64,000 nt of DNA from Linyphia triangularis (taxonomy: Eukaryota; Arthropoda; Arachnida; Araneae; Linyphiidae). The stretch covers positions 25,471,933 through 25,535,932 of the forward strand of contig OZ021724.1 of assembly GCA_963978545.1 (NCBI GenBank). The letters run 5' to 3'. Numbering within the stretch: position 1 is the first letter of the stretch; every line of letters starts with the position of its first letter. The notes under the pieces were generated by a model that worked only from the letters and a program-made list of their open reading frames with translations, did not search any database and had not been told where the DNA came from. Shown here in pieces: positions 14,355-28,100 of the stretch. Both the position numbers and the translations under genes were made by a program.

Positions 14355-17300
14355 AAGATCTTAAAATGCGAAATTTACCGTACGATTAACTTGGGGAAAA
14401 TTGAAAATGAAAAAGTTTGAAACTGCACTTTTTGGGACCAACTTTTGATCCACTTCTTATTTTGTGAGTGATAAAAAATTGGAATAGGAGATTCTCCTAT
14501 TAAATAAGATTCAAATTCACTAAAGGAAAAAATTGTTAAAATTATTGTTTTTTGATAATAATTCAGTGAATATCGACCCCATGTATTTTTAAAGGGAGAA
14601 TTGTCTTTTCAAGAAATTGGCTCATAAGCTATAAAATTGTAATTTTGTGTTGGAAATATGTGTTATAATCATTCTTGTTCAACTTTAAATAAAAAAATTA
14701 AAAAAAATTCTAAAACTTAAAAATACGATTTTACGAAAATCGTGAACATTTTTCAGGTTTCAGTGTAATTGAAAGGAAACTGTCATTTTAGTGAATGGTT
14801 CTAAATTTTGTTTAAATATTCAAAAACACTTTATAAATTAAACTAAGGTCAAAATTTGGCCAAAAATTCTTTTTTGAATAGGTATATAACAAAGTGAAAT
14901 TTTGAAACGAAAGCGCTCAGAAACTTTTTAGGCCGGTATTTTTTTATTCTGCAGTACTTCGATTTTGAGTGCTAAAATACCATTTTATAAGCAAACTGAT
15001 GATCAGAATAAAATCTGGTGATGATTTTTATTATCCTAGGCAACAAATTAGGCTTAAATTTTGAAAATTGAGGGTTTGAAATGTGCTTAGATTTGACATA
15101 GCAAATTTACTTTCGAAGGGATATGCAAGCTTTTTTTTTGCAATAATGGGATTTTGTGAAGTAATATTTCACTTTAATGACGATTTGATTGTGGAAATCG
15201 ATTCGGTAGATTATTTCTATTACCCTAGTTGCAAAAAGATTGTAAAATTTCCAAGATCTTAAAATGCGAAATTTACCACACGATTAAATTGGGGAAAATT
15301 GAAAATGAAAAAGTTTGAAACTGCACTTTTTGGGACCAACTTTTGATCCACTTCTTATTTTGTGAGTGATAAAAAATTGGAATAGGAGATTCTCCTATTA
15401 AATAAGCTTCAAATTCACTAAAGGAAAATATTGTGAAAATTTTTGTTTTTTGATAATAATTCAGTGAATATCGATCCCATGTATTTTTAAAGGGAGAATT
15501 GTCTTTTCCAGAAATTGGCTAATATGCTACAAAATTGTAATTTTGTGTTGGAAATATGTTTTATAATCATTCTTGTTCAACTTTAAATAAAAAAAATTAA
15601 AAAAAATTCTAAAACTTAAAAATTCGATTTTACGAAAATCGTGAACATTTTTCAGGTTTCAAGTGTAATTGAAAGGAAACTTTCATTTTGGTGAATGGTT
15701 CCAAATTTTGTTTAAATATTCAAAAACACTTTATAAATTAAACTAAGTTCAAAATTTGCCCAAAAATCCATTTTTGAATAGGTACATAACAAGGTGAAAT
15801 TTTGAAACGAAAGCGCTCAGAAACTGTTTTTAAGCCGGTATATTTTAATCTGCAGTACTTCGATTTTGAGTGCTAAAATACCATTTTATAAGCAAACTGA
15901 TGATCAGAATAAAACTGGTGATGATTTTTACTATCCTAGGCAACAAATTAGGCTTAAATTTTGAAAATTGAGGGTTTGAAATGTGCTTAGATTTGACATA
16001 GCAAATTTACTTTCGAAGGAATATGCAAGCTTTTTTTTTGCAATAATGGGATTTTGTGAAGTAATATTTCACTTTAATGATGATTTGATTGTGGAAATCG
16101 TTTCGGAAGATGATTTCTATTACCCTAGTTGCAAAGAGATTGTAAAATTTCCAAGATCTTAAAATGCGAAATTTACCGTACGATTAACTTGGGGAAAATT
16201 GAAAATGAAAAAGTTTGAAACTGCACTTTTTGGGACCAACTTTTGATCCACTTCTTATTTTGTGAGTGAAAAAAAAATTGGAATAGGAGATTCTCCTATT
16301 AAATTAGCTTCAAATTCACTAAAGGAAAAAATTGTGAAATTTTTTGTTTTTTGATAATAATTCAGTGAATATCGACCCCATGTATTATTAAAGGGAGAAT
16401 TGTCTTTTCAAGAAATTGGCTAATAAGCTATAAAATTGTAATTTTGTGTTGGAAATATGTTTTATAATCATTCTTGTTCAACTTTAAATAAAATTAAAAA
16501 AAAAAATTCTAAAACTTAAAAATTCGATTTTACGAAAATCGTGAACATTTTTCAGGTTTCAGTATAATTGAAAGGAAACTTTCATTTTGGTGAATGGTTC
16601 CAAATTTTGTTATATATTCAAAAACACTTTATAAATTAAACGAAGTTTAAAATTTGGCCAAAAATCCATTTTTGAATAGGTACATAACAAGGTGAAATTT
16701 TGAAACGAAAGCGCTCAGAAACTTTTTAGGCCGGTATTTTTTTTATTCTGCAGTACTTCGATTATGAGTGCTAAAATACCATTTTATAAGCAAACTGATG
16801 ATCAGAATAAAATCTGGTGATGATTTTTATTATCCTAGGCAACAAATTAGGCTTAAATTTTGAAAATTGAGGGTTTGAAATGTGCTTAGATTTGACATAG
16901 CAAATTTACTTTCGAAGGGATATGCAAGCTTTTTTTTGCAATAATGGGATTTTGTGAAGTAATATTTCACTTTAATGACGATTTGATTGTGGAAATCGAT
17001 TCGGTAGATTATTTCTATTACCCTAGTTGCAATAAGATTGTAAAATTTCAAAGATCTTAAAATGCGAAATTTACCGTACGATTAACTTGGGGAAAATTGA
17101 AAATGAAAAAGTTTGAAACTGCACTTTTTGGGACCAACTTTTGATCCACTTCTTATTTTGTGAGTGATAAAAAATTGGAATAGGAGATTTTCCTATTAAA
17201 TAAGCTTCAAATTCACTAAAGGAAAAAATTGTGAAATTTTTGTTTTTTGATAATAATTCAGTGAATATCGACCCCATGTATTTTTAAAGGGAGAATTGTC

Positions 17301-17944
17301 TTTTCATGAAATATGCTCATAAGCTATAAAATTGTAATTTTGTGTTGGAAATATGTTTTATAATCATTCTTGTTCAACTTTAAATAAAATTAAAAAAAAA
17401 ATTCTAAAACTTAAAAATTCGATTTTACGAATATCGTGAACATTTTTCAGGTTTCAGCGTAATTGAAAGGAAACTTTCATTTTGGTGAATGGTTCCAAAT
17501 TTTGTTTAAATATTCAAAAACACTTTATAAATTAAACTAAGGTCAAAATTTGGCCAAAAATTAATTTTTGAATAGGTATATAGCGAAGTGAAATTTTGAA
17601 ACGAAAGCGCTCAGAAACTTTTTAGGCCGGTATTTTTTTATTCTGCAGTACTTCGATTTTGAGTGCTAAAATACCATTTTATAAGCAAACTGATGATCAG
17701 AATAAAATCTGGTGATGATTTTTATTATCCTAGGCAACAAATTAGGCTTAAATTTTAAAAATTGAGGGTGTGAAATGTGCTTAGATTTGACAAAGCAAAT
17801 TTACTTTCGAAGGGATATGCAAGCTTTTTTTGCAATAATGGAATTTTGTGAAGTAATATTTCACTTTAATGACGATTTGATTGTGGAAATCGATTCGGTA
17901 GATTATTTCTATTACCCTAGTTGCAAAAAGATTGTAAAATTTCC
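14355..17944 (+). repeat. Satellite monomers 17-20
   Basis: Copies start at 14355, 15253, 16153 and 17051. The start of copy 17 repeats copy 9 (AATAAGATTCAAATTC, TTGTTAAAATTATTG), completing the 8-monomer correspondence for copies 15-17 with 7-9. Copy 18 matches copy 11 (TTTTCCAGAAATTGG, CAAGTGTAATTG), and the copy 19 end plus copy 20 start match the copy 12 end plus copy 13 start (GCAATAAGATT, TTTCAAAGATC, GGAGATTTTCC); these correspond at 7 monomers (about 6279 bp). Copy 20 is short (894 bp), with a 7-T run near 17825 and a single-T deletion near 17236 that opens an incidental minus-strand frame. Confidence 0.94.
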
Positions 17945-20900
17945 AAGATCTTAAAATGCGAAATTTACCATACGATTAACTTGGGGAAAATTGAAAATGA
18001 AAAAGTTTGAAACTGCACTTTTTGGGACCATCTTTTATTCCACTTATTATTTTGTGAGTGATAAAAAATTGGAATAGGAGATTCTCCTATTAAATAAACT
18101 TCAAATTCACTAAAGGAAAAAATTGTGAAATTTTTTGTTTTTTGATAATAATTCAGTGAATATCGACCCCATGTATTTTTAAAGGGAGAATTGTCTTTTC
18201 AAGAAATTGGCTAATAAGCTATAAAATTGTAATTTTGTGTTGGAAATATGTTTTATAATCATTCTTGTTCAACTTTAAATAAAAAAAAATAAAAAAAAAA
18301 TTCTAAAACTTAAAAATTCGATTTTACGAAAATCGTGAACATTTTTCAGGTTTCAGTGTAATTGAAAGGAAACTTTCATTTTGGTGAATGGTTCCAAATT
18401 TTGTTATATATTCAAAAACACTTTATAAATTAAACTAAGTTCAAAATTTGCCCAAAAATCCATTTTTGAATAGGTACATAACAAGGTGAAATTTTGAAAC
18501 GAAAGCGCTCAGAAACTGTTTTTAAGCCGGTATATTTTAATCTGCAGTACTTCGATTTTGAGTGCTAAAATACCATTTTATAAGCAAACTGATGATCAGA
18601 ATAAAACTGGTGATGATTTTTACTATCCTAGGCAACAAATTAGGCTTAAATTTTGAAAATTGAGGGTTTGAAATGTGCTTAGATTTGACATAGCAAATTT
18701 ACTTTCGAAGGAATATGCAAGCTTTTTTTTGCAATAATGGGATTGTGTGAAGTAATATTTCACTTTAATGATGATTTGATTGTGGAAATCGATTCAGAAG
18801 ATGATTTCTATTACCCTAGTTGCAAAGAGATTTTAAAATTTCCAAGATCTTAAAATGCGAAATTTACCGTACGATTAACTTGGGGAAAATTGAAAATGAA
18901 AAAGTTTGAAACTGCACTTTTTGGGACCAACTTTTGATCCACTTCTTATTTTGTGAGTGATAAAAAATTGGAATAGGAGATTCTCCTATTAAATAAGCTT
19001 CAAATTCACTAAAGGAAAAAATTGTTAAAACTTTTGTTTTTTGATAATAATTCAGTGAATATCGATCCCATGTATTTTTAAAGGGAGAATTGTCTTTTCA
19101 AGAAATATGCTCATAAGCTATAAAATTGTAATTTTGTGTTGGAAATATGTTTTATAATCATTCTTATTCAACTTTAAATAAAATTAAAAAAAAAATTCTA
19201 AAACTTAAAAATTCGATTTTACGAATATCGTGAACATTTTTCAGGTTTCAGTTTAATTGAAAGGAAACTTTCATTTTGGTGAATGGTTCCAAATTTTGTT
19301 TAAATATTCAAAAACACTTTATAAATTAAACTAAGGTCAAAATTTGGCCAAAAATTAATTTTTGAATAGGTATATAGCAAAGTGAAATTTTGAAACGAAA
19401 GCGCTCAGAAACTTTTTAGGCCGGTATTTTTTTAATCTGCAGTACTTCGATTTTGAGTGCTAAAATACCATTTTATAAGCAAACTGATGATCAGAATAAA
19501 ATCTGGTGATGATTTTTATTATCCTAGGCAACAAATTAGGCTTAAATTTTGAAAATTGAGGGTTTGAAATGTGCTTAGATTTGACAAAGCAAATTTACTT
19601 TCGAAGGGATATGCAAGCTTTTTTTTGCAATAATGGGATTTTGTGAAGTAATATTTCACTTTAATGACGATTTGATTGTGGAAATCGATTCGGTAGATTA
19701 TTTCTATTACCCTAGTTGCAAAAAGATTGTAAAATTTCCAAGATCTTAAAATGCGAAATTTACCATACGATTAACTTGGGGAAAATTGAAAATGAAAAAG
19801 TTTGAAACTGCACTTTTTGGGACCAACTTTTGATCCACTTCTTATTTTGTGAGTGATAAAAAATTGGAATAGGAGATTCTCCTATTAAATAAACTTCAAA
19901 TTCACTAAAGGAAAAAATTGTGAAATTTTTTGTTTTTTGATAATAATTCAGTGAATATCGACCCCATGTATTTTTAAAGGGAGAATTGTCTTTTCAAGAA
20001 ATTGGCTAATAAGCTATAAAATTGTAATTTTGTGTTGGAAATATGTTTTATAATCATTCTTATTCAACTTTAAATAAAATTAAAAAAAAAATTCTAAAAC
20101 TTAAAAATTCGATTTTACGAATATCGTGAACATTTTTCAGGTTTCAGTGTAATTGAAAGGAAACTTTCATTTTGGTGAATGGTTCCAAATTTTGTTTAAA
20201 TATTCAAAAACACTTTATAAATTAAACTAAGGTCAAAATTTGGCCAAAAATTAATTTTTGAATAGGTATATAGCAAAGTGAAATTTTGAAACGAAAGCGC
20301 TTAGAAACTGTTTTTAAGCCGGTATTTTTTAATTGCAGTACTTCGATTTTGAGTGCTAAAATACCATTTTATAAGCAAACTGATGATCAGAATAAAATCT
20401 GGTGATGATTTTTATTATCCTAGGCAACAAATTAGGCTTAAATTTTGAAAATTGAGGGTTTGAAATGTGCTTAGATTTGACAAAGCAAATTTACTTTCGA
20501 AGGGATATGCAAGCTTTTTTTTGCAATAATGGGATTTTGTGAAGTAATATTTCACTTTAATGACGATTTGATTGTGGAAATCGATTCGGTAGATTATTTC
20601 TATTACCCTAGTTGCAAAAAGATTGTAAAATTTCCAAGATCTTAAAATGCGAAATTTACCATACGATTAACTTGGGGAAAATTGAAAATGAAAAAGTTTG
20701 AAACTGCACTTTTTGGGACCAACTTTTGATCCACTTCTTATTTTGTGAGTGATAAAAAATTGGAATAGGAGATTCTCCTATTAAATAAACTTCAAATTCA
20801 CTAAAGGAAAAAATTGTGAATTTTTTTGTTTTTTGATAATAATTCAGTGAATATCGACCCCATGTATTTTTAAAGGGAGAATTGTCTTTTCAAGAAATAT

Positions 20901-21523
20901 GCTCATAAGCTATAAAATTGTAATTTTGTGTTGGAAATATGTTTTATAATCATTCTTGTTCAACTTTAAATAAAAAAAATTCTAAAACTTAAAAATTCGA
21001 TTTTACGAAAATCGTGAACATTTTTCAGGTTTCAGTGTAATTGAAAGGAAACTTTCATTTTGGTGAATGGTTCCAAATTTTGTTATATATTCAAAAACAC
21101 TTTATAAATTAAACTAAGTTCAAAATTTGGCCAAAAATCCATTTTTGAATAGGTACATAACAAGTTGAAATTTTGAAACGAAAGCGCTCAGAAACTGTTT
21201 TTAAGCCGGTATTTTTTAATCTGCAGTACTTCGATTTTGAGTGCTAAAATACCATTTTATAAGCAAACTGATGATCAGAATAAAATCTGGTGATGATTTT
21301 TATTATCCTAGGCAACAAATTAGGCTTAAATTTTGAAAATTGAGGGTTTGAAATGTGCTTAGATTTGACATAGCAAATTTACTTTCGAAGGGATATGCAA
21401 GCTTTTTTTTGCAATAATGGGATTTTGTGAAGTAATATTTCACTTTAATGACGATTTGATTGTGGAAATCGATTCGGAAGACGATTTCTATTACCCTTGT
21501 TGCAAAAAGATTGTAAAATTTCC
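17945..21523 (+). repeat. Satellite monomers 21-24
   Basis: Copies start at 17945, 18844, 19740 and 20636. Copy 21 has ACCATCTTTTATTCCACTTATT and, in its second half, the last TTGCCCAAAAATCC of the array (near 18447). Copies 22 and 23 share GTTTAAATATTC, AAGGTC and CAAAAATTAATTTTTG with TGACAAAGC. Copy 23 lacks CTGCAG (AATTGCAG near 20333) and has AGCGCTTAG. Copy 24 is the shortest monomer (888 bp) because its oligo-A tract is reduced to a single run of A after TTAAAT (about 20971-20978). Confidence 0.94.
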
Positions 21524-24500
21524 AAGATCTTAAAATGCGAAATTTACCGTACGATTAACTTGGGGAAAATTGAAAATGAAAAAGTTTGAAACTGCACTTT
21601 TTGGGACCAACTTTTGATCCACTTCTTATTTTGTGAGTGATAAAAAATTGGAATAGGAGATTCTCCTATTAAATTAGCTTCAAATTCACTAAAGGAAAAA
21701 ATTGTGAAAATTTTTGTTTTTTGATAATAATTCAGTGAATATCGACCCCATGTATTTTTAAAGGGAGAATTGTCTTTTCAAGAAATTTGCTAATAAGCTA
21801 TAAAATTGTAATTTTGTGTTGGAAATATGTTTTATAATCATTCTTGTTCAACTTTAAATAAAAAAAAAAAAAAAAAATTCTTAAACTTAAAAATTCGATT
21901 TTACGAAAATCGTGAACATTTTTCAGGTTTCAGTGTAATTGAAAGGAAACTTTCATTTTGGTGAATGGTTCCAAATTTTGTTATATATTCAAAAACACTT
22001 TATAAATTAAACTAAGTTCAAAATTTGGCCAAAAATCCATTTTTGAATAGGTACATAACAAGTTGAAATTTTGAAACGAAAGCGCTCAGAAACTGTTTTT
22101 AAGCCGGTATTTTTTAATCTGCAGTACTTCGATTTTGAGTGCTAAAATACCATTTTATAAGCAAACTGATGATCAGAATAAAATCTGGTGATGATTTTTA
22201 TTATCCTAGGCAACAAATTAGGCTTAAATTTTGAAAATTGAGGGTTTGATATGTGCTTAGATTTGACATAGCAAATTTACTTTCGAAGGAATATGCAAGC
22301 TTTTTTTTGCAATAATGGGATTTTGTGAAGTAATATTTCACTTTAATGACGATTTGATTGTGGAAATCGATTCGGTAGATGATTTCTATTAACCTAGTTG
22401 CAAAAAGATTGTAAAATTTCAAAGATCTTAAAATGCGAAATTTACCGTACGATTAACTTGGGGAAAATTGAAAATGAAAAAGTTTGAAACTGCACTTTTT
22501 GGGACCAACTTTTGATCCACTTCTTATTTTGTAAGTGATAAAAAATTGGAATAGGAGATTCTACTATTAAATAAGCTTCAAATTCACTAAAGGAAAAAAT
22601 TGTGAAAATTATTGTTTTTTGATAATAATTCAGTGAATATCGACCCCATGTATTTTTAAAGGGAGAATTGTCTTTTCAAGAAATTGGCTCATAAGCTATA
22701 AAATTGTAATTTTGTGTTGGAAATATGTTGTATAATCATTCTTATTCAACTTTAAATAAAATTAAAAAAAAAATTCTAAAACTTAAAAATTCGATTTTAC
22801 GAATATCGTGAACATTTTTCAGGTTTCAGTGTAATTGAAAGGAAACTTTCATTTTGGTGAATGGTTCCAAATTTTGTTTAAATATTCAAAAACACTTTAT
22901 AAATTAAACTAAGGTCAAAATTTGGCCAAAAATTAATTTTTGAATAGGTATATAGCAAAGTGAAATTTTGAAACGAAAGCGCTCAGAAACTTTTTAGGCC
23001 GGTATTTTTTTATTCTGCAGTACTTCGATTTTGAGTGCTAAAATACCATTTTATAAGCAAACTGATGATCAGAATAAAATCTGGTGATGATTTCTATTAT
23101 CCTAGGCAACAAATTAGGCTTAAATTTTGAAAATTGAGGATTTGAAATGTGCTTAGATTTGACATAGCAAATTTACTTTCGAAGGAATATGCAAGCTTTT
23201 TTTTGCAATAATGAGATTTTGTGAAGTAATATTTCACTTTAATGACGATTTGATTGTGGAAATCGATTTGGTAGATTAATTCTATTACCCTAGATGCAAA
23301 AAGATTGTAAAATTTCCAAGATCTTAAAATGCGAAATTTACCGTACGATTAACTTGGGGGAAATTGAAAATGAAAAAGTTTGAAACTGTACTTTTTGGGA
23401 CCAACTTTTGATCCACTTCTTATTTTGTGAGTGATAAAAAATTGGAATATGAGATTCTCCTATTAAATTAGCTTCAAATTCACTAAAGGAAAAAATTGTT
23501 AAAATTTTTGTTTTTTGATAATAATTCAGTGAATATCGACCAGATGTATTTTTAAAGGAAGAATTGTCTTTTCAAGAAATTGGCTAATAAGCTATAAAAT
23601 TGTAATTTTGTGTTGGAAATATGTTTTATAATCATTCTTGTTCAACTTTAAATAAAAAAATAAAAAAAAATTCTAAAACTAAAAAGTTCGATTTTACGAA
23701 AATCGTGAACATTTTTCAGGTTTCAGTGTAATTGAAAGGAAACTTTCATTTTGGTGAATGGTTCCAAATTTTGTTTAAATATTCAAAAACACTTTATAAA
23801 TTAAACTAAGGTCAAAATTTGGCCAAAAATTAATTTTTGAATAGGTATATAACAAAGTGAAATTTTCAAATGAAAGCGCTCAGAAACTTTATAGGCCGGT
23901 ATTTTTTTTATTCTGCAGTACTTCGATTTTGAGTGCTAAAATACCATTTTATAAGCAAACTGATAATCAGAATAAAATCTGGTGATGATTTTTATTATCC
24001 TAGGCAACAAATTAGGCTTAAATTTTGAAAATTGAGGGTTTGAAATGTGCTTAGATTTGACATAGCAAATTTACTTTCGAAGGAATATGCAAGCTTTTTT
24101 TTGCAATAATGGGATTTTGTGAAGTAATATTTCACTTTAATGACGATTTGATTGTGGAAATCGATTCGGTAGATGATTTCTATTAACCTAGTTGCAAAAA
24201 GATTGTAAAATTTCAAAGATCTTAAAATGCGAAATTTAACGTACGATTAACTTGGGGAAAATTGAAAATGAAAAAGTTTGAAACTGCACTTTTTGGGACC
24301 AACTTTTGATCCACTTCTTATTTTGTGAGTGATAAAAAATTGGAATAGGAGATTCTCCTTTTAAATAAGCTTCAAATTCACTAAAGGAAAAAATTGTGAA
24401 ATTTTTTGTTTTTTGATAATAATTCAGTGAATATCGACCCCATGTATTTTTAAAGGGAGAATTGTCTTTTCAAGAAATTGGCTAATAAGCTATAAAATGG

Positions 24501-25110
24501 TAATTTTGTGTTGGAAATATGTTTTATAATCATTCTTGTTCAACTTTAAATAAAATTAAAAAAAAAATTCTAAAACTTAAAAATTCGATTTTACGAAAAT
24601 CGTGAACATTTTTCAGGTTTCAGTGTAATTGAAAAGAAACTTTAATTTTAGTGAATGGTTCCAAATTTTGTTTAAATATTCAAAAACACTTTATAAATTA
24701 AACTAAGGTCAAAATTTGGCCAAAAATTAATTTTTGAATAGGTATATAACAAAGTGAAATTTTGAAACGAAAGCGCTTAGAAACTGTTTTTAAGCCGGTA
24801 TTTTTTAATCTGCAGTACTTCGATTTTGAGTGCTAAAATACCATTTTATAAGCAAACTGATGATCAGAATAAAACTGGTGATGATTTTTATTATCCTAGG
24901 CAACAAATTAGGCTTAAAGTTTGAAAATTGAGGGTTTGAAATGTGCTTAGATTTGACATAGCAAATTTACTTTCGAAGGAATATGCAAGCTTTTTTTGCA
25001 ATAATGGGCTTTTGTGAAGTAATATTTCACTTTAATGACGATTTGATTGTGGAAATCGATTCGGAAGATGATTTCTATTACCCTAGTAGCAAAAAGATTG
25101 TAAAATTTCC
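21524..25110 (+). repeat. Satellite monomers 25-28
   Basis: Copies start at 21524, 22422, 23318 and 24216. Copies 25 and 27 end TTAACCTAG and TTTCAAAGATC, so each precedes a copy with an incidental minus-strand open frame. Copy 26 has GTAAGTG instead of GTGAGTG near 22531. The 19-nt dyad is damaged in three successive copies: CTACTATT near 22561, AATATGAGA near 23447 and CTCCTTTT near 24355. Copy 27 has the last CGACCAGATG (near 23537). Copy 28 has TTTAACGTACG and GGTAATTTTG. These are the last copies before the right-domain variants begin. Confidence 0.93.
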
Positions 25111-28100
25111 AAGATCTTAAAATGCGAAATTTACCGTACGATTAACTTGGGGAAAATTGAAAATGAAAAAGTTTGAAACTGCACTTTTTGGGACCAACTT
25201 TTGATCGATTTCTTATTTTGTGAGTGATAAAAAATTGGAATAGGAGATTCTCCTATTAAATAAGCTTCAAATTCACAAAAGTAAAAAATTGTGAAAATTT
25301 TTGTTTGTTGATAATAATTCAGTGAATATCGACCCCATGTATTTTTAAAGGGAGAATTGTCTTTTCAAGAAATATGCTCATAAGCTTTAAAATTGTAATT
25401 TTGTGTTGGAAATATGTTTTATAATCATTCTTGTTCAACTTTAAATAATATTAAAAAAAAAATTCTAAAACTTAAAAATTCGATTTTACGAAAATCGTGA
25501 ACATTTTTCAGGTTTCAGTGTAATTGAAAGGAAACTTTAATTTTAGTGAATGGTTCCAAATTTTGTTATATATTCAAAAACACTTTATAAATTAAACTAA
25601 GGTCAAAATTTGGCAAAAATTCATTTTTAAATAGGTATATAACAAAGTGAAATTTTGAAACGAAAGCGCTCAGAAACTTTTTAGGCCGGTATTTTTTTAT
25701 TCTGCAGTACTTCGATTTTGAGTGCTAAAATACCATTTTATAAGCAAACTGATGATCAGAATAAAATCTGGTGATGATTTTTATTATCCTAGGCAACAAA
25801 TTAGGCTTAAATTTTGAAAATTGAGGGTTTGAAATGTGCTTAGATTTGACATAGCAAATTTACTTTCGAAGGAATATGCAAGCTTTTTTTTGCAATAATG
25901 AGATTTTGTGAAGTAATATTTCACTTTAATGACGATTTGATTGTGGAAATCGATTCGGAAGATGATTTCTATTACCGTAGTTGCAAAAAGATTGTAAAAT
26001 TTCCAAGATCTTAAAATGCGAAATTTACCGTACGATTAACTTGGGGAAAATTGAAAATGAAAAAGTTTGAAACTGGACTTTTTCGGACCAACTTTTGATC
26101 CACTTCTTATTTTGTGAGTGATAAAAAATTGGAATAGGAGATTTTCCTATTAAATTAGCTTCAAATTCACTAAAGGAAAAAATTGTGAAATTTTTTGTTT
26201 TTTGATAATAATTCAGTGAATATCGACCCCATGTATTTTTAAAGGGATAATTGTCTTTTCAAGAAATTGGCTAATAAGCTATAAAATTGTAATTTTGTGT
26301 TGGAAATATGTTTTATAATCATTCTTGTTCAACTTTAAATAAAAAAAAATAAAAAAAAAATTCTAAAACTTAAAAATTCGATTTTACGAAAATCGTGAAC
26401 ATTTTTCAGGTTTCAGTGTAATTGAAAGGAAACTTTCATTTTAGTGAATGGTTCCAAATTTTGTTTAAATATTCAAAAACACTTTATAAATTAAACTAAG
26501 GTCAAAATTTGGCCAAAAATTAATTTTTGAATAGGTACATAACAAGTTGAAATTTTGAAACGAAAGCGCTCAGAAACTGTTTTTAAGCCGGTATTTTTTA
26601 ATCTGCAGTACTTCGATTTTGAGTGCTAAAATACCATTTTATAAGCAAACTGATGATCAGAATAAAATCTGGTAATGATTTTTATTATCCTAGGTAACAA
26701 ATTAGGCTTAAATTTTGAAAATTGAGGGTTTGAAATGTGCTTAGATTTGACATAGCAAATTTACTTTCGAAGGAATATGCAAGCTTTTTTTTGCAATAAT
26801 GGGATTTTGTGAAGTAATATTTCACTTTAATGACGATTTGATTGTGGAAATCGATTCGGAAGATGATTTCTATTACCGTAGTTGCAAAAAGATTGTAAAA
26901 TTTCCAAGATCTTAAAATGCGAAATTTACCGTACGATTAACTTGGGGAAAATTGAAAATGAAAAAGTTTGAAACTGGACTTTTTCGGACCAACTTTTGAT
27001 CCACTTCTTATTTTGTGAGTGATAAAAAATTGGAATAGGAGATTTTCCTATTAAATTAGCTTCAAATTCACTAAAGGAAAAAATTGTGAAATTTTTTGTT
27101 TTTTGATAATAATTCAGTGAAAATCGACCCCATGTATTTTTAAAGGGAGAATTGTCTTTTCAAGAAATAGGCTAATAAGCTATAAAATTGTAATTTTGTG
27201 TTGGAAATATGTTTTATAATCATTCTTGTTCAACTTTAAATAAAAAAAAATAAAAAAAAAATTCTAAAACTTAAAAATTCGATTTTACGAAAATCGTGAA
27301 CATTTTTCAGGTTTCAGTGTAATTGGAAGGAAACTTTCATTTTGGTGAATGGTTCCAAATTTTGTTATATATTCAAAAACACTTTATAAATTAAACTAAG
27401 TTCAAAATTTGGCCAAAAATCCATTTTTGAATAGGTACATAACAAGTTGAAATTTTGAAACGAAAGCGCTCAGAAACTGTTTTTAAGCCGGTATTTTTTA
27501 ATGTGCAGTACTTCGATTTTGAGTGCTAAAATACCATTTTATAAGCAAACTGATGATCAGAATAAAATCTGGTGATGATTTTTATTATCCTAGGCAACAA
27601 ATTAGGCTTAAATTTTGAAAATTGAGGGTTTGAAATGTGCTTAGATTTGACATAGCAAATTTACTTTCGAAGGAATATGCAAGCTTTTTTTTGCAATAAT
27701 GGGATTTTGTGAAGTAATATTTCACTTTAATGACGATTTGATTGTGGAAATCGATTCGGAAGATGATTTCTATTACCGTAGTTGCAAAAAGATTGTAAAA
27801 TTTCCAAGATCTTAAAATGCGAAATTTACCGTACGATTAACTTGGGGAAAATTGAAAATGAAAAAGTTTGAAACTGGACTTTTTCGGACCAACTTTTGAT
27901 CCACTTCTTATTTTGTGAGTGATAAAAAATTGGAATAGGAGATTTTCCTATTAAATTAGCTTCAAATTCACTAAAGGAAAAAATTGTGAAATTTTTTGTT
28001 TTTTGATAATAATTCAGTGAAAATCGACCCCATGTATTTTTAAAGGGAGAATTGTCTTTTCAAGAAATAGGCTAATAAGCTATAAAATTGTAATTTTGTG

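Larger units (their letters stand above)
5..17050 (+). repeat. Degenerate 8-monomer higher-order repeat (~7.18 kb)
   Basis: Copies 1, 2 and the start of 3 match 9, 10 and the start of 11; the second half of 5 partly matches 13; the end of 7, copy 8 and the start of 9 match the end of 15, copy 16 and the start of 17. Offsets are 7173-7180 bp. Diagnostics include GATCAAAATAAAATC, GTATAATTG, GAACGGTATATAGC and AATAAGATTC. The periodicity is not clean: between these blocks copies 13-15 are hybrids, and copies 11-13 match 18-20 at 7 monomers. Confidence 0.75.
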
